The notes beneath the pieces were generated by a model that saw only the letters and a program-made list of their open reading frames with translations, was not told the DNA's origin and did no database searches. A DNA stretch of 12,606 bases, taken from positions 1 through 12,606 of the forward strand of contig CALCQT010000496.1 of the NCBI GenBank assembly GCA_937894825.1, read 5' to 3'. Below are positions 6,651 through 12,606 of this stretch, piece after piece; position 1 is the stretch's first letter, and each line of letters starts with the position of its first letter. Made by a program: the position numbers and the translations under genes. This stretch comes from an uncultured Anaerolineaceae bacterium (GTDB lineage: Bacteria > Chloroflexota > Anaerolineae > Anaerolineales > Anaerolineaceae).

Positions 6651-7724
6651 TCATCTAACCAAACCGTCATCCTCTTTTCGGGCCATAGCGGATTGAAATC
6701 TGCCCCGTCCTTGCAAGTGACGCTTATCTTCCTTGAATGGCTTTCTGCTCGGGTTCCCCTCAACACGGAAAATGGTCTGATCTGCCATTTGGTAAACCAC
6801 GGACCATACCGTGTCTTTTCCCGTTTTCCGGTCGTACTGGCATAGAAAACCTTCTTCACCGGCCAAAAGCTGCTGGGCAAGGTGTAAATCCATGGTTTTT
6901 ACATTTGAGGATAGAAATCGCAGCAACGTTTGATATCGTTCTTCGGCAAACCAACTGTCCGTAGGTAAATTTTGGTAACCTTTCATTTGGTCCAGGTTAA
7001 ACATGTTCGTGGCGCAGACAAAACTTGTCTGATCATCAACCTTTTGAATCGCAACTTCCTGTGAACTACATTCGATCAGTGCAGCATCTCCCAGTGCGTC
7101 CGCCGCGATGAAAGTTTGGGCAGATGCAATCGGAAGGTTCTCAATTAACAATATAACCTCATTTACATTTTTACATTTTTCTAAAAACAAGCGCAGCAGC
7201 AACGCGGCATTCAATCCCGGTTTCACCGCATCCGGCGCCACTGAAGTCAACCCAATCGCAAGCCCATGCTCGTTAATGCCATCTTCTATTTCCACAAACG
7301 CGGTTGTATTCCCGGTAAAGGAATAGGAGTCGGACGTAAATTTATAGATCGTGTTCATATAAAGGTTTTCAATTTCAGTCAGAAAATCGCTGTTTCTGCC
7401 CAAAATCACACCATTTTGATCAATTCTGGCAGCAAAACAGGAGCAATTCGCATTTATCGAAGGAATAATGCAATACATACTAAAAAGCACCGCAATTAAT
7501 TGTGGGTATGAACATGATTGTCCATCCGCAATGCCTCTGATTTCATCCAGAATTTCAGGAAAAAATTCTCTGTAAAACGGCTCACTCTTTTCGCCAAAAT
7601 CGAGCCTTTCTTCTGTAATCGGGAAGGGTACATTCGTCAATATTTCTTTGCCATTTTGCTTAAGCCGGTTTCCCCACCGATAGCCGATTTCATAATGAGT
7701 CCCATTGAATCTCGCATGATACAT
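6651..7724 (-). CDS. C45 family peptidase / acyl-CoA:6-aminopenicillanate acyltransferase-like Ntn hydrolase
   Basis: The predicted protein has 357 residues. Numbered from the chosen ATG, the centre has the Ntn-hydrolase signature N-C-S-C-F-A-A-R with ILGRNSDF close behind (about 91-114). By family analogy the first of the two cysteines (C94) would become the N-terminal nucleophile after self-cleavage. Other family-like parts are the N-terminal HYEIGYRWG (10-18), the INEHGLAIGLT strand (150-160) and the FVCATN segment (235-240). Such enzymes hydrolyse or transfer acyl groups on linear amides, including beta-lactam side chains and acyl-amino acids; the substrate here is unknown. No signal peptide is seen, so it is likely cytoplasmic. 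An in-frame GTG at 7736 overlaps the Shine-Dalgarno AAGGGTGG (7733-7740), so the ATG at 7724, eight bases after it, is the better start. It is convergent with the radical SAM gene, 35 bp apart. Confidence 0.86.
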   Translation of the reverse strand: MYHARFNGTHYEIGYRWGNRLKQNGKEILTNVPFPITEERLDFGEKSEPFYREFFPEILDEIRGIADGQSCSYPQLIAVLFSMYCIIPSINANCSCFAARIDQNGVILGRNSDFLTEIENLYMNTIYKFTSDSYSFTGNTTAFVEIEDGINEHGLAIGLTSVAPDAVKPGLNAALLLRLFLEKCKNVNEVILLIENLPIASAQTFIAADALGDAALIECSSQEVAIQKVDDQTSFVCATNMFNLDQMKGYQNLPTDSWFAEERYQTLLRFLSSNVKTMDLHLAQQLLAGEEGFLCQYDRKTGKDTVWSVVYQMADQTIFRVEGNPSRKPFKEDKRHLQGRGRFQSAMARKEDDGLVR

Positions 7725-7738
7725 AAATAATTCCACCC

Positions 7739-7791
7739 TTCGATTACCTGAATTTGGATAATAATTTGATCCCGTCCAAAGCGTAATCGAA
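7739..7791 (-). promoter_or_regulatory. Nested inverted repeat abutting the ribosome binding site of the C45-like gene
   Basis: TTCGATTAC (7739-7747) pairs with GTAATCGAA (7783-7791) over 9 bp, and inside it TTTGGA (7753-7758) pairs with TCCAAA (7775-7780), leaving a 16-base loop. On the minus strand the lower arm ends in the first two bases of AAGGGTGG, the Shine-Dalgarno. In RNA this would form a hairpin that could limit ribosome access. If transcription starts within it, the repeat would instead be a DNA operator over the promoter. Confidence 0.5.
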
Positions 7792-7808
7792 TAAAAATTT
7801 CAAGTCAA
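7780..7808 (-). promoter_or_regulatory. Promoter candidate of the C45-like gene
   Basis: TTGACT (7803-7808) with a 17-bp spacer leads to TACGCT (7780-7785), a weak -10. It overlaps the upper arm of the inverted repeat at 7739-7791. A 14-bp perfect palindrome, AATTTTATAAAATT (7815-7828), lies directly upstream and could be an operator or part of an alternative promoter. Confidence 0.35.
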
Positions 7809-8056
7809 GCAATAAATTTTATAAAATTCAAGAAGGATACGATATAACCAGAATGTGAAGAAACATATGCGGATAAATGCCTTTTCATCCATCTGGGGTT
7901 AGACCAGTTTTTGGCAAACAAACAGGAAACGAATTTGACTTTGAGCCTATGACCATTTTATTGAGCAATTTGACAGACAACAGCTTGCTGTAAACGGCAA
8001 ACAAAAAAATAGGATAGATATTGGTTTCTGATATTTTCTGGGAGATCGCAGTCATT

Positions 8057-8085
8057 TTGACATTTATGGAGCAATATCCTACAAT
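8057..8085 (+). promoter_or_regulatory. Promoter of the isoprenylcysteine methyltransferase-like gene
   Basis: A perfect TTGACA (8057-8062), a 17-bp spacer and TACAAT (8080-8085) make a near-consensus sigma70-type promoter. The start site would be near 8092, leaving a leader of about 36 nt that contains the Shine-Dalgarno AAGGA (8119-8123). Confidence 0.8.
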
Positions 8086-8127
8086 TACAGTGCAAACATC
8101 AAAACAAACTAAACTAACAAGGATAGA

Positions 8128-8646
8128 ATGAACGGTTTTATATTATTGATTCCACTTTTCCTGATCCGATATGGTCTGTTGGCATTATTGAGCAAAGACG
8201 CGTTACCGCGCGCTGCTTTTTTCGCTCCGGTGATTGGAAACGAAAAAATTGCCTATTGGCTTTACCAGCTCGCGAATGTTTTCTTTTTTATTTATCTTTT
8301 CTTCTTGAAAATACAAACGGGCACAAGCTGGTTTTACACCGGTCTGGCAGTGTATTGTCTGGGCACGTTGCTATGCATCGCAGCCACAGTGGCATTTGCC
8401 AAACCAGCGGAGAATGGCATCAGTCGCGACGGGGTTTATCGTTTTTCTCGCAATCCCATGTATGTCGCGTATTTCCTGATCTTCCTGGGCTGCGTGCTGC
8501 TGACGCGCTCCTGGGCCTTGTTTGTCTGTTTAATCATTTTCCAGGTCTCCGCGCATTGGATCATCCTGGCGGAGGAGCGCTGGTGCATCCAGCAATTTGG
8601 CGAGGATTATGTCGCGTACACGCACCGGGTGAGACGATACATGTGA
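8128..8646 (+). CDS. Isoprenylcysteine carboxyl methyltransferase / PEMT-like integral membrane methyltransferase
   Basis: The predicted protein has 172 residues with about five hydrophobic segments: roughly 3-21, 41-62, 68-91, 113-125 and 128-146. The signature of this family is clear: GVYRFSRNPMY (102-112), where the Arg-Asn-Pro turn contributes to S-adenosylmethionine binding, and EERWCIQQFGEDYVAYTHRVRR (149-170 region) with the conserved EE, FG-DY and Tyr-Arg pattern. Family members methylate prenylcysteines, phospholipid head groups or other membrane substrates; bacteria have many of unknown substrate, and nothing nearby tells which applies. The ATG is preceded by AAGGA at five bases and by a near-consensus promoter, so the gene is probably transcribed alone. 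It is convergent with the PH-domain gene, 33 bp away. Confidence 0.88.
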   Translation: MNGFILLIPLFLIRYGLLALLSKDALPRAAFFAPVIGNEKIAYWLYQLANVFFFIYLFFLKIQTGTSWFYTGLAVYCLGTLLCIAATVAFAKPAENGISRDGVYRFSRNPMYVAYFLIFLGCVLLTRSWALFVCLIIFQVSAHWIILAEERWCIQQFGEDYVAYTHRVRRYM

Positions 8647-8668
8647 CGATTATCGCACTTTCAATCGT
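8646..8668. terminator. Weak hairpin between convergent genes
   Basis: ACGATT (8646-8651) and AATCGT (8663-8668) form a 6-bp stem in the 33-bp gap between two converging genes. T-runs are very short on either strand. It may serve both genes, but the match is weak. Confidence 0.25.
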
Positions 8669-8679
8669 TTGCTGGCGGC

Positions 8680-9054
8680 TTACAATATATAGGAACTGAT
8701 CACCCGGCAGAGCACGGTGATGTCCGTCCCGGCGGTGAACTCAAATTTCAATTTTCCGACACCGGAGAACCATAGCTCCAACTCGCTGTCCAGATCGAAA
8801 GTCCCCGCGGTTTCAACAGAGAACACCTGCACCTTTTTATACGGCATTGAAGTAAAATCCTTCTTCTTCCCGGTTAGCCCCTGAACATTGATCGCAATGA
8901 TGCGGCGATCCGTGAACACAATCATGTCCCGAATCGACTGAAAGGATCCAATGATCTGCTCGCCATTCAGCAAAATCGGCAAAACCGTCCCCTGAACTTT
9001 TTGCAGTTCGACGGGACGTAACTTGAATGTTCCCTGTTTGTCAAAATCAATCAT
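8680..9054 (-). CDS. Bacterial PH-domain protein (bPH_1 type)
   Basis: The predicted protein has 124 residues and is a single bacterial pleckstrin-homology-like domain over its whole length. The typical pattern is seen: LPILLNGEQIIGSFQSIRDMIVFTDRRIIAINVQG (about 26-60), then GLTGKKKDFTSMPYKKVQVFSVETAG and SELELWFSGVGKLKFEF near the end. The fold is a beta-barrel with a C-terminal helix (TDITVLCRVISSYIL). These proteins are common in Gram-positive bacteria, and their cellular role is not established. There is no signal peptide or membrane segment. The ATG follows AAGGAG at seven bases. It starts 22 bases after the 72-residue gene ends, so the two are probably one operon. Confidence 0.9.
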   Translation of the reverse strand: MIDFDKQGTFKLRPVELQKVQGTVLPILLNGEQIIGSFQSIRDMIVFTDRRIIAINVQGLTGKKKDFTSMPYKKVQVFSVETAGTFDLDSELELWFSGVGKLKFEFTAGTDITVLCRVISSYIL

Positions 9055-9076
9055 TTTTTTACTCCTTCAGCAGGAT

Positions 9077-9295
9077 TCAGATCCACAACATTTTATTTTG
9101 GATAATTTTTACAGGCAATAAGTCAGCGGGATTAGCTTCGATTTCATCCTGAATTTCAGATAAAGAACGGAAATTTTCAATTTCTCCGCTCATTTTTTCT
9201 GCTTCAAATTCACGAATAGCCTCTTTTTCCCATTCGTCGAGCTCAACAGCGGGAACGCCGTTCAGCTTTTTCAAAAGTTTTTCAGCCTCGTTCAC
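9077..9295 (-). CDS. Small acidic protein of unknown function (72 residues)
   Basis: I do not recognise this protein. It starts at GTG, seven bases after AGAAGGG, a spacing that supports it as a real gene. The product is predicted to be mostly helical and rich in Glu and Lys (MNEAEKLLKKLNG; LDEWEKEAIREFEAEK; SLSEIQDEIEANPADLL), with a hydrophobic end (VKIIQNKMLWI). Its size and charge pattern resemble small antitoxin-like or partner proteins, but no DNA-binding motif is visible and no toxin-like gene follows. It is the first gene of a likely two-gene operon with the PH-domain protein. The upstream divergent gap of 277 bp is very AT-rich, with an ATT-rich tract at 9390-9410. Confidence 0.7.
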   Translation of the reverse strand: MNEAEKLLKKLNGVPAVELDEWEKEAIREFEAEKMSGEIENFRSLSEIQDEIEANPADLLPVKIIQNKMLWI

Positions 9296-9572
9296 GTCTG
9301 TACCCTTCTTTATAAATATACCGCCGTCCGCATTATCATTCTCGTGTTCATTCTTAAACTTTAAAATGTGTTTATGACAAGAAACTGACTTTATTATTAT
9401 ATTATTATGAACAAGAACGCCTTGTAAAGATCACTTCGAATCGCTTGCTCATTTTTGTTAAATTATCCCATATTTAGTGTGTTGTATGATATATTTTCAC
9501 AAGAGTATTTTGCCCACGAATACATAATCAGACAAACGGAATATTTACAATACAGAAAAGGACGAATCCGAA

Positions 9573-10730
9573 ATGGAAGAAGATATCAGAAAAAACGAGA
9601 TATTAAAAGCCATAACCAACATAGAATATTATCCAATTAACCAGAAGAATGAAGATGTCAGTATAGAAAAATACGCAAAAATTCCTTTCGAGAAAATATC
9701 CGCCCTCGGAATTGCATTCGAACCATTAACAGCAGCATTTCAAAGTATTTTTTTGGGCGGCGGTGGCAACGGTATATATTTCGTCAATACCAGAGGTTTG
9801 GGAGAACTTGCAAAATTTAGAAATAGACCCGGATTCCTTTCAACCATCATGAAAAATAATACCATTGCAGGGCAAGCAAGTCTTACTCCGCTCGCATGCA
9901 ATCCGACGATGCTGTTTATGGCTATATCATTAATGAGTATAGAAAAAAAACTGGAACGCATTCAAGAAACCCAGAAACAAATTATTGAATTCCTGGAGCA
10001 AAAAGAAAAAGCAAAACTCAGAGGCAACCTTATTTTTTTGACCGATGTTCTGAATAGCTATAAACATAATTGGATGAATGAAAAATATAAAAGCAGCAAT
10101 CATATCAAAGTGCTGGATATTCGACAGGATGCGGAACAAAGCATTCTGTTCTATCAGGAGCGGATCGGCAAACAAACAAAAAAACAGTCTTTCTTTTTCG
10201 GAGACAAGAATGTGACCGAAAAATTGAAGAAAATACAATCCGAGTTCAAGGAATATCAACTTGCGTTGTATCTTTACTCGTTCGCATCTTTCCTTGAGGT
10301 GATGCTGCTGGAAAATTTTGAATCGGCATACCTTGACAGCGTGGTGAATAAGATTGATGATTACGCATATCAATATCGCGAACTCTATAACGAATGCTAC
10401 GACCAGCTTGAAGGGAACGCAAAAACTTCTTTCCAGTCCCATTTGTTAAGCGGATTAGCGACCATTAATAAAGCAGCGGGAGAAGCTATAGCCAAAATCC
10501 CCATCGTAAGTAATTCACAGATTGACGAAACACTAATTGAAGCCGGTAGTCGTCTTGAGAATTTTGGTTCAAGAAGGACAGCCGAAACCATGGAGCAACT
10601 GTTGGACAGTGAAGACAGTTCCGTCCGTCCGTTTATCGACAATATCAACATAATTAATGTACTCTATAACCAACCAATGGATTTGCTTTTTGATAAAGAA
10701 AATGTTTATTTCAGATTGCCGAACAGTTAA
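9573..10730 (+). CDS. Protein of unknown function, 385 residues, AT-rich, possibly acquired
   Basis: I cannot assign a named family, though the sequence gives the impression of a hypothetical protein found sporadically in anaerobic Gram-positives. Residues 41-68 are apolar and glycine-rich (ISALGIAFEPLTAAF... FLGGGGNGIYF). A second apolar stretch (105-122, TPLACNPTMLFMAISL) runs straight into a likely coiled coil (123-150, IEKKLERIQETQKQIIEFLEQKEK). The rest is predicted to be helical, with an apolar helix at 230-247. No catalytic motif, nucleotide-binding loop or signal peptide is seen. Codon use is far more AT-rich than in ileS or hisS. AAAAGGA lies ten bases before the ATG, and a clear terminator follows. 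It lies beside the 3' end of a tRNA-Arg gene. An accessory role, perhaps defence, is only a guess from composition and place. Confidence 0.88.
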   Translation: MEEDIRKNEILKAITNIEYYPINQKNEDVSIEKYAKIPFEKISALGIAFEPLTAAFQSIFLGGGGNGIYFVNTRGLGELAKFRNRPGFLSTIMKNNTIAGQASLTPLACNPTMLFMAISLMSIEKKLERIQETQKQIIEFLEQKEKAKLRGNLIFLTDVLNSYKHNWMNEKYKSSNHIKVLDIRQDAEQSILFYQERIGKQTKKQSFFFGDKNVTEKLKKIQSEFKEYQLALYLYSFASFLEVMLLENFESAYLDSVVNKIDDYAYQYRELYNECYDQLEGNAKTSFQSHLLSGLATINKAAGEAIAKIPIVSNSQIDETLIEAGSRLENFGSRRTAETMEQLLDSEDSSVRPFIDNINIINVLYNQPMDLLFDKENVYFRLPNS

Positions 10731-10737
10731 TGCGCAA

Positions 10738-10771
10738 AAAAAGGAACACCAACGAATCAGTGTTCCTTTTT
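10738..10771 (+). terminator. Intrinsic terminator of the 385-residue gene
   Basis: GGAACAC (10743-10749) and GTGTTCC (10760-10766) form a stem extended by A5/T5, with a 10-base loop and a T-run. It starts eight bases after the stop codon. Because the stem is flanked by A on one side and T on the other, it can also stop transcripts arriving from the tRNA side. Confidence 0.88.
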
Positions 10772-10856
10772 CCTATTTAGGAAAGTAATGCAATAATCCG
10801 AATCAGGAATCAAAATGAATCAACTGCCGTGACAGATTCGAATTAAATTGTTTTTG

Positions 10857-10929
10857 CGCCCCCGGCAGGACTCGAACCTGCAACCTTTTGATTCGAAGTC
10901 AACGACTCTGTCCATTGAGCTACGAGGGC
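10857..10929 (-). tRNA. tRNA-Arg (anticodon UCG, reads CGA)
   Basis: The 73-nt gene folds as a standard cloverleaf. The acceptor stem is GCCCTCG/CGGGGGC, the D-stem GCTC/GAGT, the anticodon loop CTTCGAA with anticodon TCG, the variable loop five bases, and the T-arm GCAGG-TTCGAGT-CCTGC; the discriminator base is G. The anticodon stem has one mismatch at its outer pair (G-A). CCA is not encoded: the next minus-strand bases are CAA. An extended -10 promoter lies about 50 bp upstream. The gene lies just downstream of hisS on the same strand. Confidence 0.95.
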
Positions 10930-10936
10930 AAGAAAT

Positions 10937-10962
10937 CACCGGCAAGCGATCCTCTTCCGGTG
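10937..10962 (-). terminator. Hairpin between hisS and tRNA-Arg
   Basis: CACCGG (10937-10942) and CCGGTG (10957-10962) form a 6-bp GC-rich stem with a 14-base loop, followed on the minus strand by ATTTCTT. It may end hisS transcripts weakly, or be a structure in the tRNA precursor leader. Confidence 0.3.
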
Positions 10963-10975
10963 GTTATCGCCGTAT

Positions 10976-10984
10976 AGTATACCA
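10976..10984 (-). promoter_or_regulatory. Extended -10 promoter of tRNA-Arg
   Basis: TGGTATACT on the minus strand is an extended -10 element (TGn plus TATACT). No good -35 is present at 17 bp (TGCGTG), which the extended element could compensate. The start site would be near 10969, about 40 nt before the mature tRNA. Confidence 0.55.
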
Positions 10985-10997
10985 CTTAATCAGTGTT

Positions 10998-12266
10998 TCA
11001 CGCAGACGCGGACTTCAAAAACGCCGCCAATTCACCGCGCACCATCGTTGTCTGCTCACGCGTCTCAAGATTCTTGACCGTGATCTTCCCGGCCGCCACT
11101 TCATCCGGTCCGGCAATCACCACGAATTTCGCCCCGATCCGATTCGCGTACTTCAACTGCTTGTCCAGCTTCACAAATTCCGGATAACAGATCGTATTCA
11201 GCCCGGCAGCGCGCAGTTCCACAGCCGTCGCATAAGAATCGGCCAGCGAATCCGCGTCAAAACAGGTCACCACAATCCGGGCCGGTTGCACAGCCAGCTC
11301 CGGCAACAGCCCATATTTTTCCAGCGCCACCTGCATCATCACATCGCACATGGCAAAGCCAACGCCCGAGAGCGGATCACCGCCCACATCACCCACCAGA
11401 TTTTCATATCGGCCGCCGCCCAGCAGCGCCCGCCCGTCCCGAGCCGCATCCCGCGCCTCAAAAACCGTCCCGGTATAGTAGAGCAGCCCGCGAATCACCT
11501 GCGGATCAAAATCGAAATAGTCCGCATAGCCCATGCGGTCCAAAATGGAAAAAATCTCGACCAGTTCCGGCGACTCATTCCACAACGCCTTATTTTCCAA
11601 CAGCGTCACCAGGGAATCAATGACCGCATCCGTCAGCCCTTGTTCCTGTCCGTACGTCCGCCAGGCGTCCATCCGCATCTTGTCGCGGCGGTCGATCATG
11701 CGAAAAACCGTCGGTTTCAGCGCATCGTCAACACCGATCTTCCGCAGCTGCGCATCCATCAAACGGCGATTGTTCACATTGATCCGGGTATGCTGCGGCG
11801 TCACACCCAGCTGTTGAAAGAAAGCGGCACAAATCGCCAGCAGTTCGGCATCGGATTGATACCCGGCCGCGCCAATCAGGTCAATATTCCATTGGAAAAA
11901 TTCGCGCGTGCGCCCCTTCTGCGGCTGTTCATAGCGCCAGAATGGGCCGAAGGACCATAAGCGCAGCGGATAGACCAACTCTTTTTGACGTTGCGCCACC
12001 ATGCGCGCCAGTGAAGGCGTCAGTTCCGGCCGCAAGGATATTTCCGAACCACCGCGGTCTGTGAACACAAAGGCCTGTTCCTTGACCAGTTCTTCGCCTG
12101 ATTTGGCGGCATACAGTTCCAATTTTTCAAGAAATGGCGCGTCAAACTCCTGATATCCGAATCGTTCAGAGACCTCCCGAATTTGGCCGTAGAGCCAGCT
12201 GCGGAAAGCCATTTCTTCCGGATAAAAGTCTCTCGTTCCTTTGACACGCTGTACAATTTCGCCCAT
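10998..12266 (-). CDS. hisS: Histidyl-tRNA synthetase (class IIa)
   Basis: This cytoplasmic enzyme charges tRNA-His. The predicted product has 422 residues, normal for bacterial HisRS. The N-terminal catalytic domain has the KGTRDFYPEEM opening (9-19), the motif 1 region with RPELTPSLARMVAQ, and motif 2 as FWRYEQPQKGRTREFFQWNID. The histidine-binding loop reads RGLLYYTGTVFEA, with Leu where many HisRS have Asp (RGLDYY), and LGGGRYENL and the motif 3 region GVGFAMCDVMM follow. The C-terminal anticodon-binding domain starts near ARIVVTCFD. The ATG at 12266 follows AGGGAGA at about six bases. The open frame extends upstream to 12440 but would overlap hypF and has no fitting start. A TACAAT at 12302-12307 is a plausible -10. 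It is divergent from hypF; tRNA-Arg lies downstream. Confidence 0.97.
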   Translation of the reverse strand: MGEIVQRVKGTRDFYPEEMAFRSWLYGQIREVSERFGYQEFDAPFLEKLELYAAKSGEELVKEQAFVFTDRGGSEISLRPELTPSLARMVAQRQKELVYPLRLWSFGPFWRYEQPQKGRTREFFQWNIDLIGAAGYQSDAELLAICAAFFQQLGVTPQHTRINVNNRRLMDAQLRKIGVDDALKPTVFRMIDRRDKMRMDAWRTYGQEQGLTDAVIDSLVTLLENKALWNESPELVEIFSILDRMGYADYFDFDPQVIRGLLYYTGTVFEARDAARDGRALLGGGRYENLVGDVGGDPLSGVGFAMCDVMMQVALEKYGLLPELAVQPARIVVTCFDADSLADSYATAVELRAAGLNTICYPEFVKLDKQLKYANRIGAKFVVIAGPDEVAAGKITVKNLETREQTTMVRGELAAFLKSASA

Positions 12267-12301
12267 GAAAAATCTCCCTGATTTTGAATTCCTGCGAAAG
12301 A

Positions 12302-12307
12302 ATTGTA
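12302..12307 (-). promoter_or_regulatory. hisS -10 element candidate
   Basis: TACAAT on the minus strand lies 36 bp before the hisS ATG. No clear -35 is seen at 16-18 bp, so the call rests on the -10 and position alone. Confidence 0.35.
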
Positions 12308-12320
12308 CCCGTGTTTGCAG

Positions 12321-12326
12321 TATAAT
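12321..12326 (+). promoter_or_regulatory. hypF -10 element
   Basis: A perfect TATAAT ends six bases before the hypF ATG. A start site at the usual distance would fall on or next to the ATG at 12333, giving a leaderless message. No convincing -35 is seen. Confidence 0.5.
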
Positions 12327-12332
12327 ACCAGC

Positions 12333-12606
12333 ATGGAAGCGCTTTCCGAAGCCAATTGCAAAGGCCGGCAATACCATATTTCCGGGATCGTGCAAGGTGT
12401 CGGTTTTCGTCCTTTCGTCTACCGCATCGCCACTGCCCACCGGCTGAATGGCGATGTTTCAAACAGTGCGGATGGGGTCCGGATCCATCTTTTCGGCAGT
12501 CCTTCAGGATTAGCCGCTTTTGAAGCGGCGCTGCGCAACAGCCCACCGCCGCAGGCGAAAATCGACCAAATTGAAATCTCTGACATCCCGTTTCAGCGTA
12601 TTTCCG
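12333..12606 (+). CDS. hypF: Carbamoyltransferase HypF, N-terminal acylphosphatase part (gene runs off the right edge)
   Basis: The first 91 residues are visible, with no stop before the window ends. Residues 13-28 carry the acylphosphatase-like signature Y-H-I-S-G-I-V-Q-G-V-G-F-R-P-F, and GDVSNSADGVRI follows at 40-51. The catalytic Arg26 and Asn44 of acylphosphatases are both present. The RPF ending is typical of HypF rather than stand-alone acylphosphatase, in which the residues after the Arg differ. HypF makes the carbamoyl-adenylate from carbamoyl phosphate and passes the carbamoyl group to HypE, which leads to the cyanide ligands of [NiFe]-hydrogenase. Other hyp genes would be expected to the right. 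The ATG lacks a Shine-Dalgarno and follows a TATAAT very closely. An in-frame TTG at 12303 is possible but also lacks a good binding site. Confidence 0.93.
   Translation, partial: MEALSEANCKGRQYHISGIVQGVGFRPFVYRIATAHRLNGDVSNSADGVRIHLFGSPSGLAAFEAALRNSPPPQAKIDQIEISDIPFQRIS

Larger units (their letters stand above)
7725..8127. other. Divergent intergenic region between the C45-like and methyltransferase-like genes
   Basis: The left part carries the inverted repeat, a promoter candidate and the palindrome at 7815-7828, all serving the minus-strand gene. The right end carries the strong plus-strand promoter at 8057-8085. Between about 7840 and 8050 the sequence is AT-rich, with scattered TTGACx hexamers that lack matching -10 elements. 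I see no gene or RNA there. Confidence 0.55.

Noticed and set aside
9390-9410. ATT-rich tract in the divergent gap
   Set aside because: Simple low-complexity sequence in an AT-rich promoter region. It is not a CRISPR or a tandem repeat of note.
8640-10860. Search for a duplicated tRNA-Arg 3' end as an attachment site of an integrated element
   Set aside because: No second copy of the T-arm/acceptor sequence was seen on the side where an island would lie, and there is no integrase. The island idea rests only on composition and position.
10848-11960. Plus-strand open frame of 370 codons covering tRNA-Arg and hisS antisense
   Set aside because: It crosses a tRNA gene and the opposite strand of hisS, and its composition (Arg, His, Gln) is that of a shadow frame.
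12267-12440. N-terminal extension of the hisS open frame
   Set aside because: It would overlap hypF antisense and add residues before the conserved KGTRDF region. The ATG at 12266 has a good Shine-Dalgarno.

Overview
The window is a chromosomal segment of a bacterium with Gram-positive-like regulatory habits. It has a complete T-box leader, strong Shine-Dalgarno sites, sigma70-type promoters and a tRNA gene with no encoded CCA. The isoleucyl- and histidyl-tRNA synthetases look to me most like those of Chloroflexota (Anaerolineae-type) or deep Bacillota. That placement is recalled family resemblance, not a search result. The HypF start at the right edge suggests a [NiFe]-hydrogenase-bearing anaerobe or facultative anaerobe.

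Layout. The left edge (1-373, minus) is the N-terminal part of a LacI-family repressor, preceded by a long AT-rich control region with two promoter candidates and two similar operator-like boxes. Next comes ileS (860-4012, minus), which has a strong hairpin behind it and a T-box leader in front of it with an AUC (Ile) specifier. Its encoded enzyme is a long type-2 IleRS whose HIGH signature reads GVHH, the altered form linked to very high mupirocin resistance. Divergent from ileS are a YjbQ/UPF0047 gene and then a tightly coupled pair: a GNAT acetyltransferase fused to a thioredoxin-like/YoaP module, and a radical SAM protein of the SplB-like group. On the minus strand follows a C45/AAT-like Ntn amidohydrolase (6651-7724), with a large inverted repeat right at its ribosome binding site.

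The middle right holds an isoprenylcysteine/phospholipid methyltransferase-like membrane protein with a near-consensus promoter, then a small minus-strand operon (a 72-residue unknown and a bacterial PH-domain protein). Divergent from that operon is an AT-rich 385-residue gene of unknown function that ends in its own terminator. This AT-rich block lies directly beside the 3' end of a tRNA-Arg(UCG) gene, an arrangement typical of an accessory insertion, though I see no attachment-site duplication. Then come hisS (minus) and, divergently, the 5' end of hypF, whose ATG sits where transcription should start and lacks a Shine-Dalgarno.

Functionally the window mixes housekeeping translation genes (ileS, hisS, tRNA-Arg), hydrogenase maturation (hypF) and several single accessory genes. 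The least explained parts are the GNAT-thioredoxin/radical SAM pair and the 385-residue gene with its divergent small operon. I see no CRISPR array, insertion sequence or rRNA.
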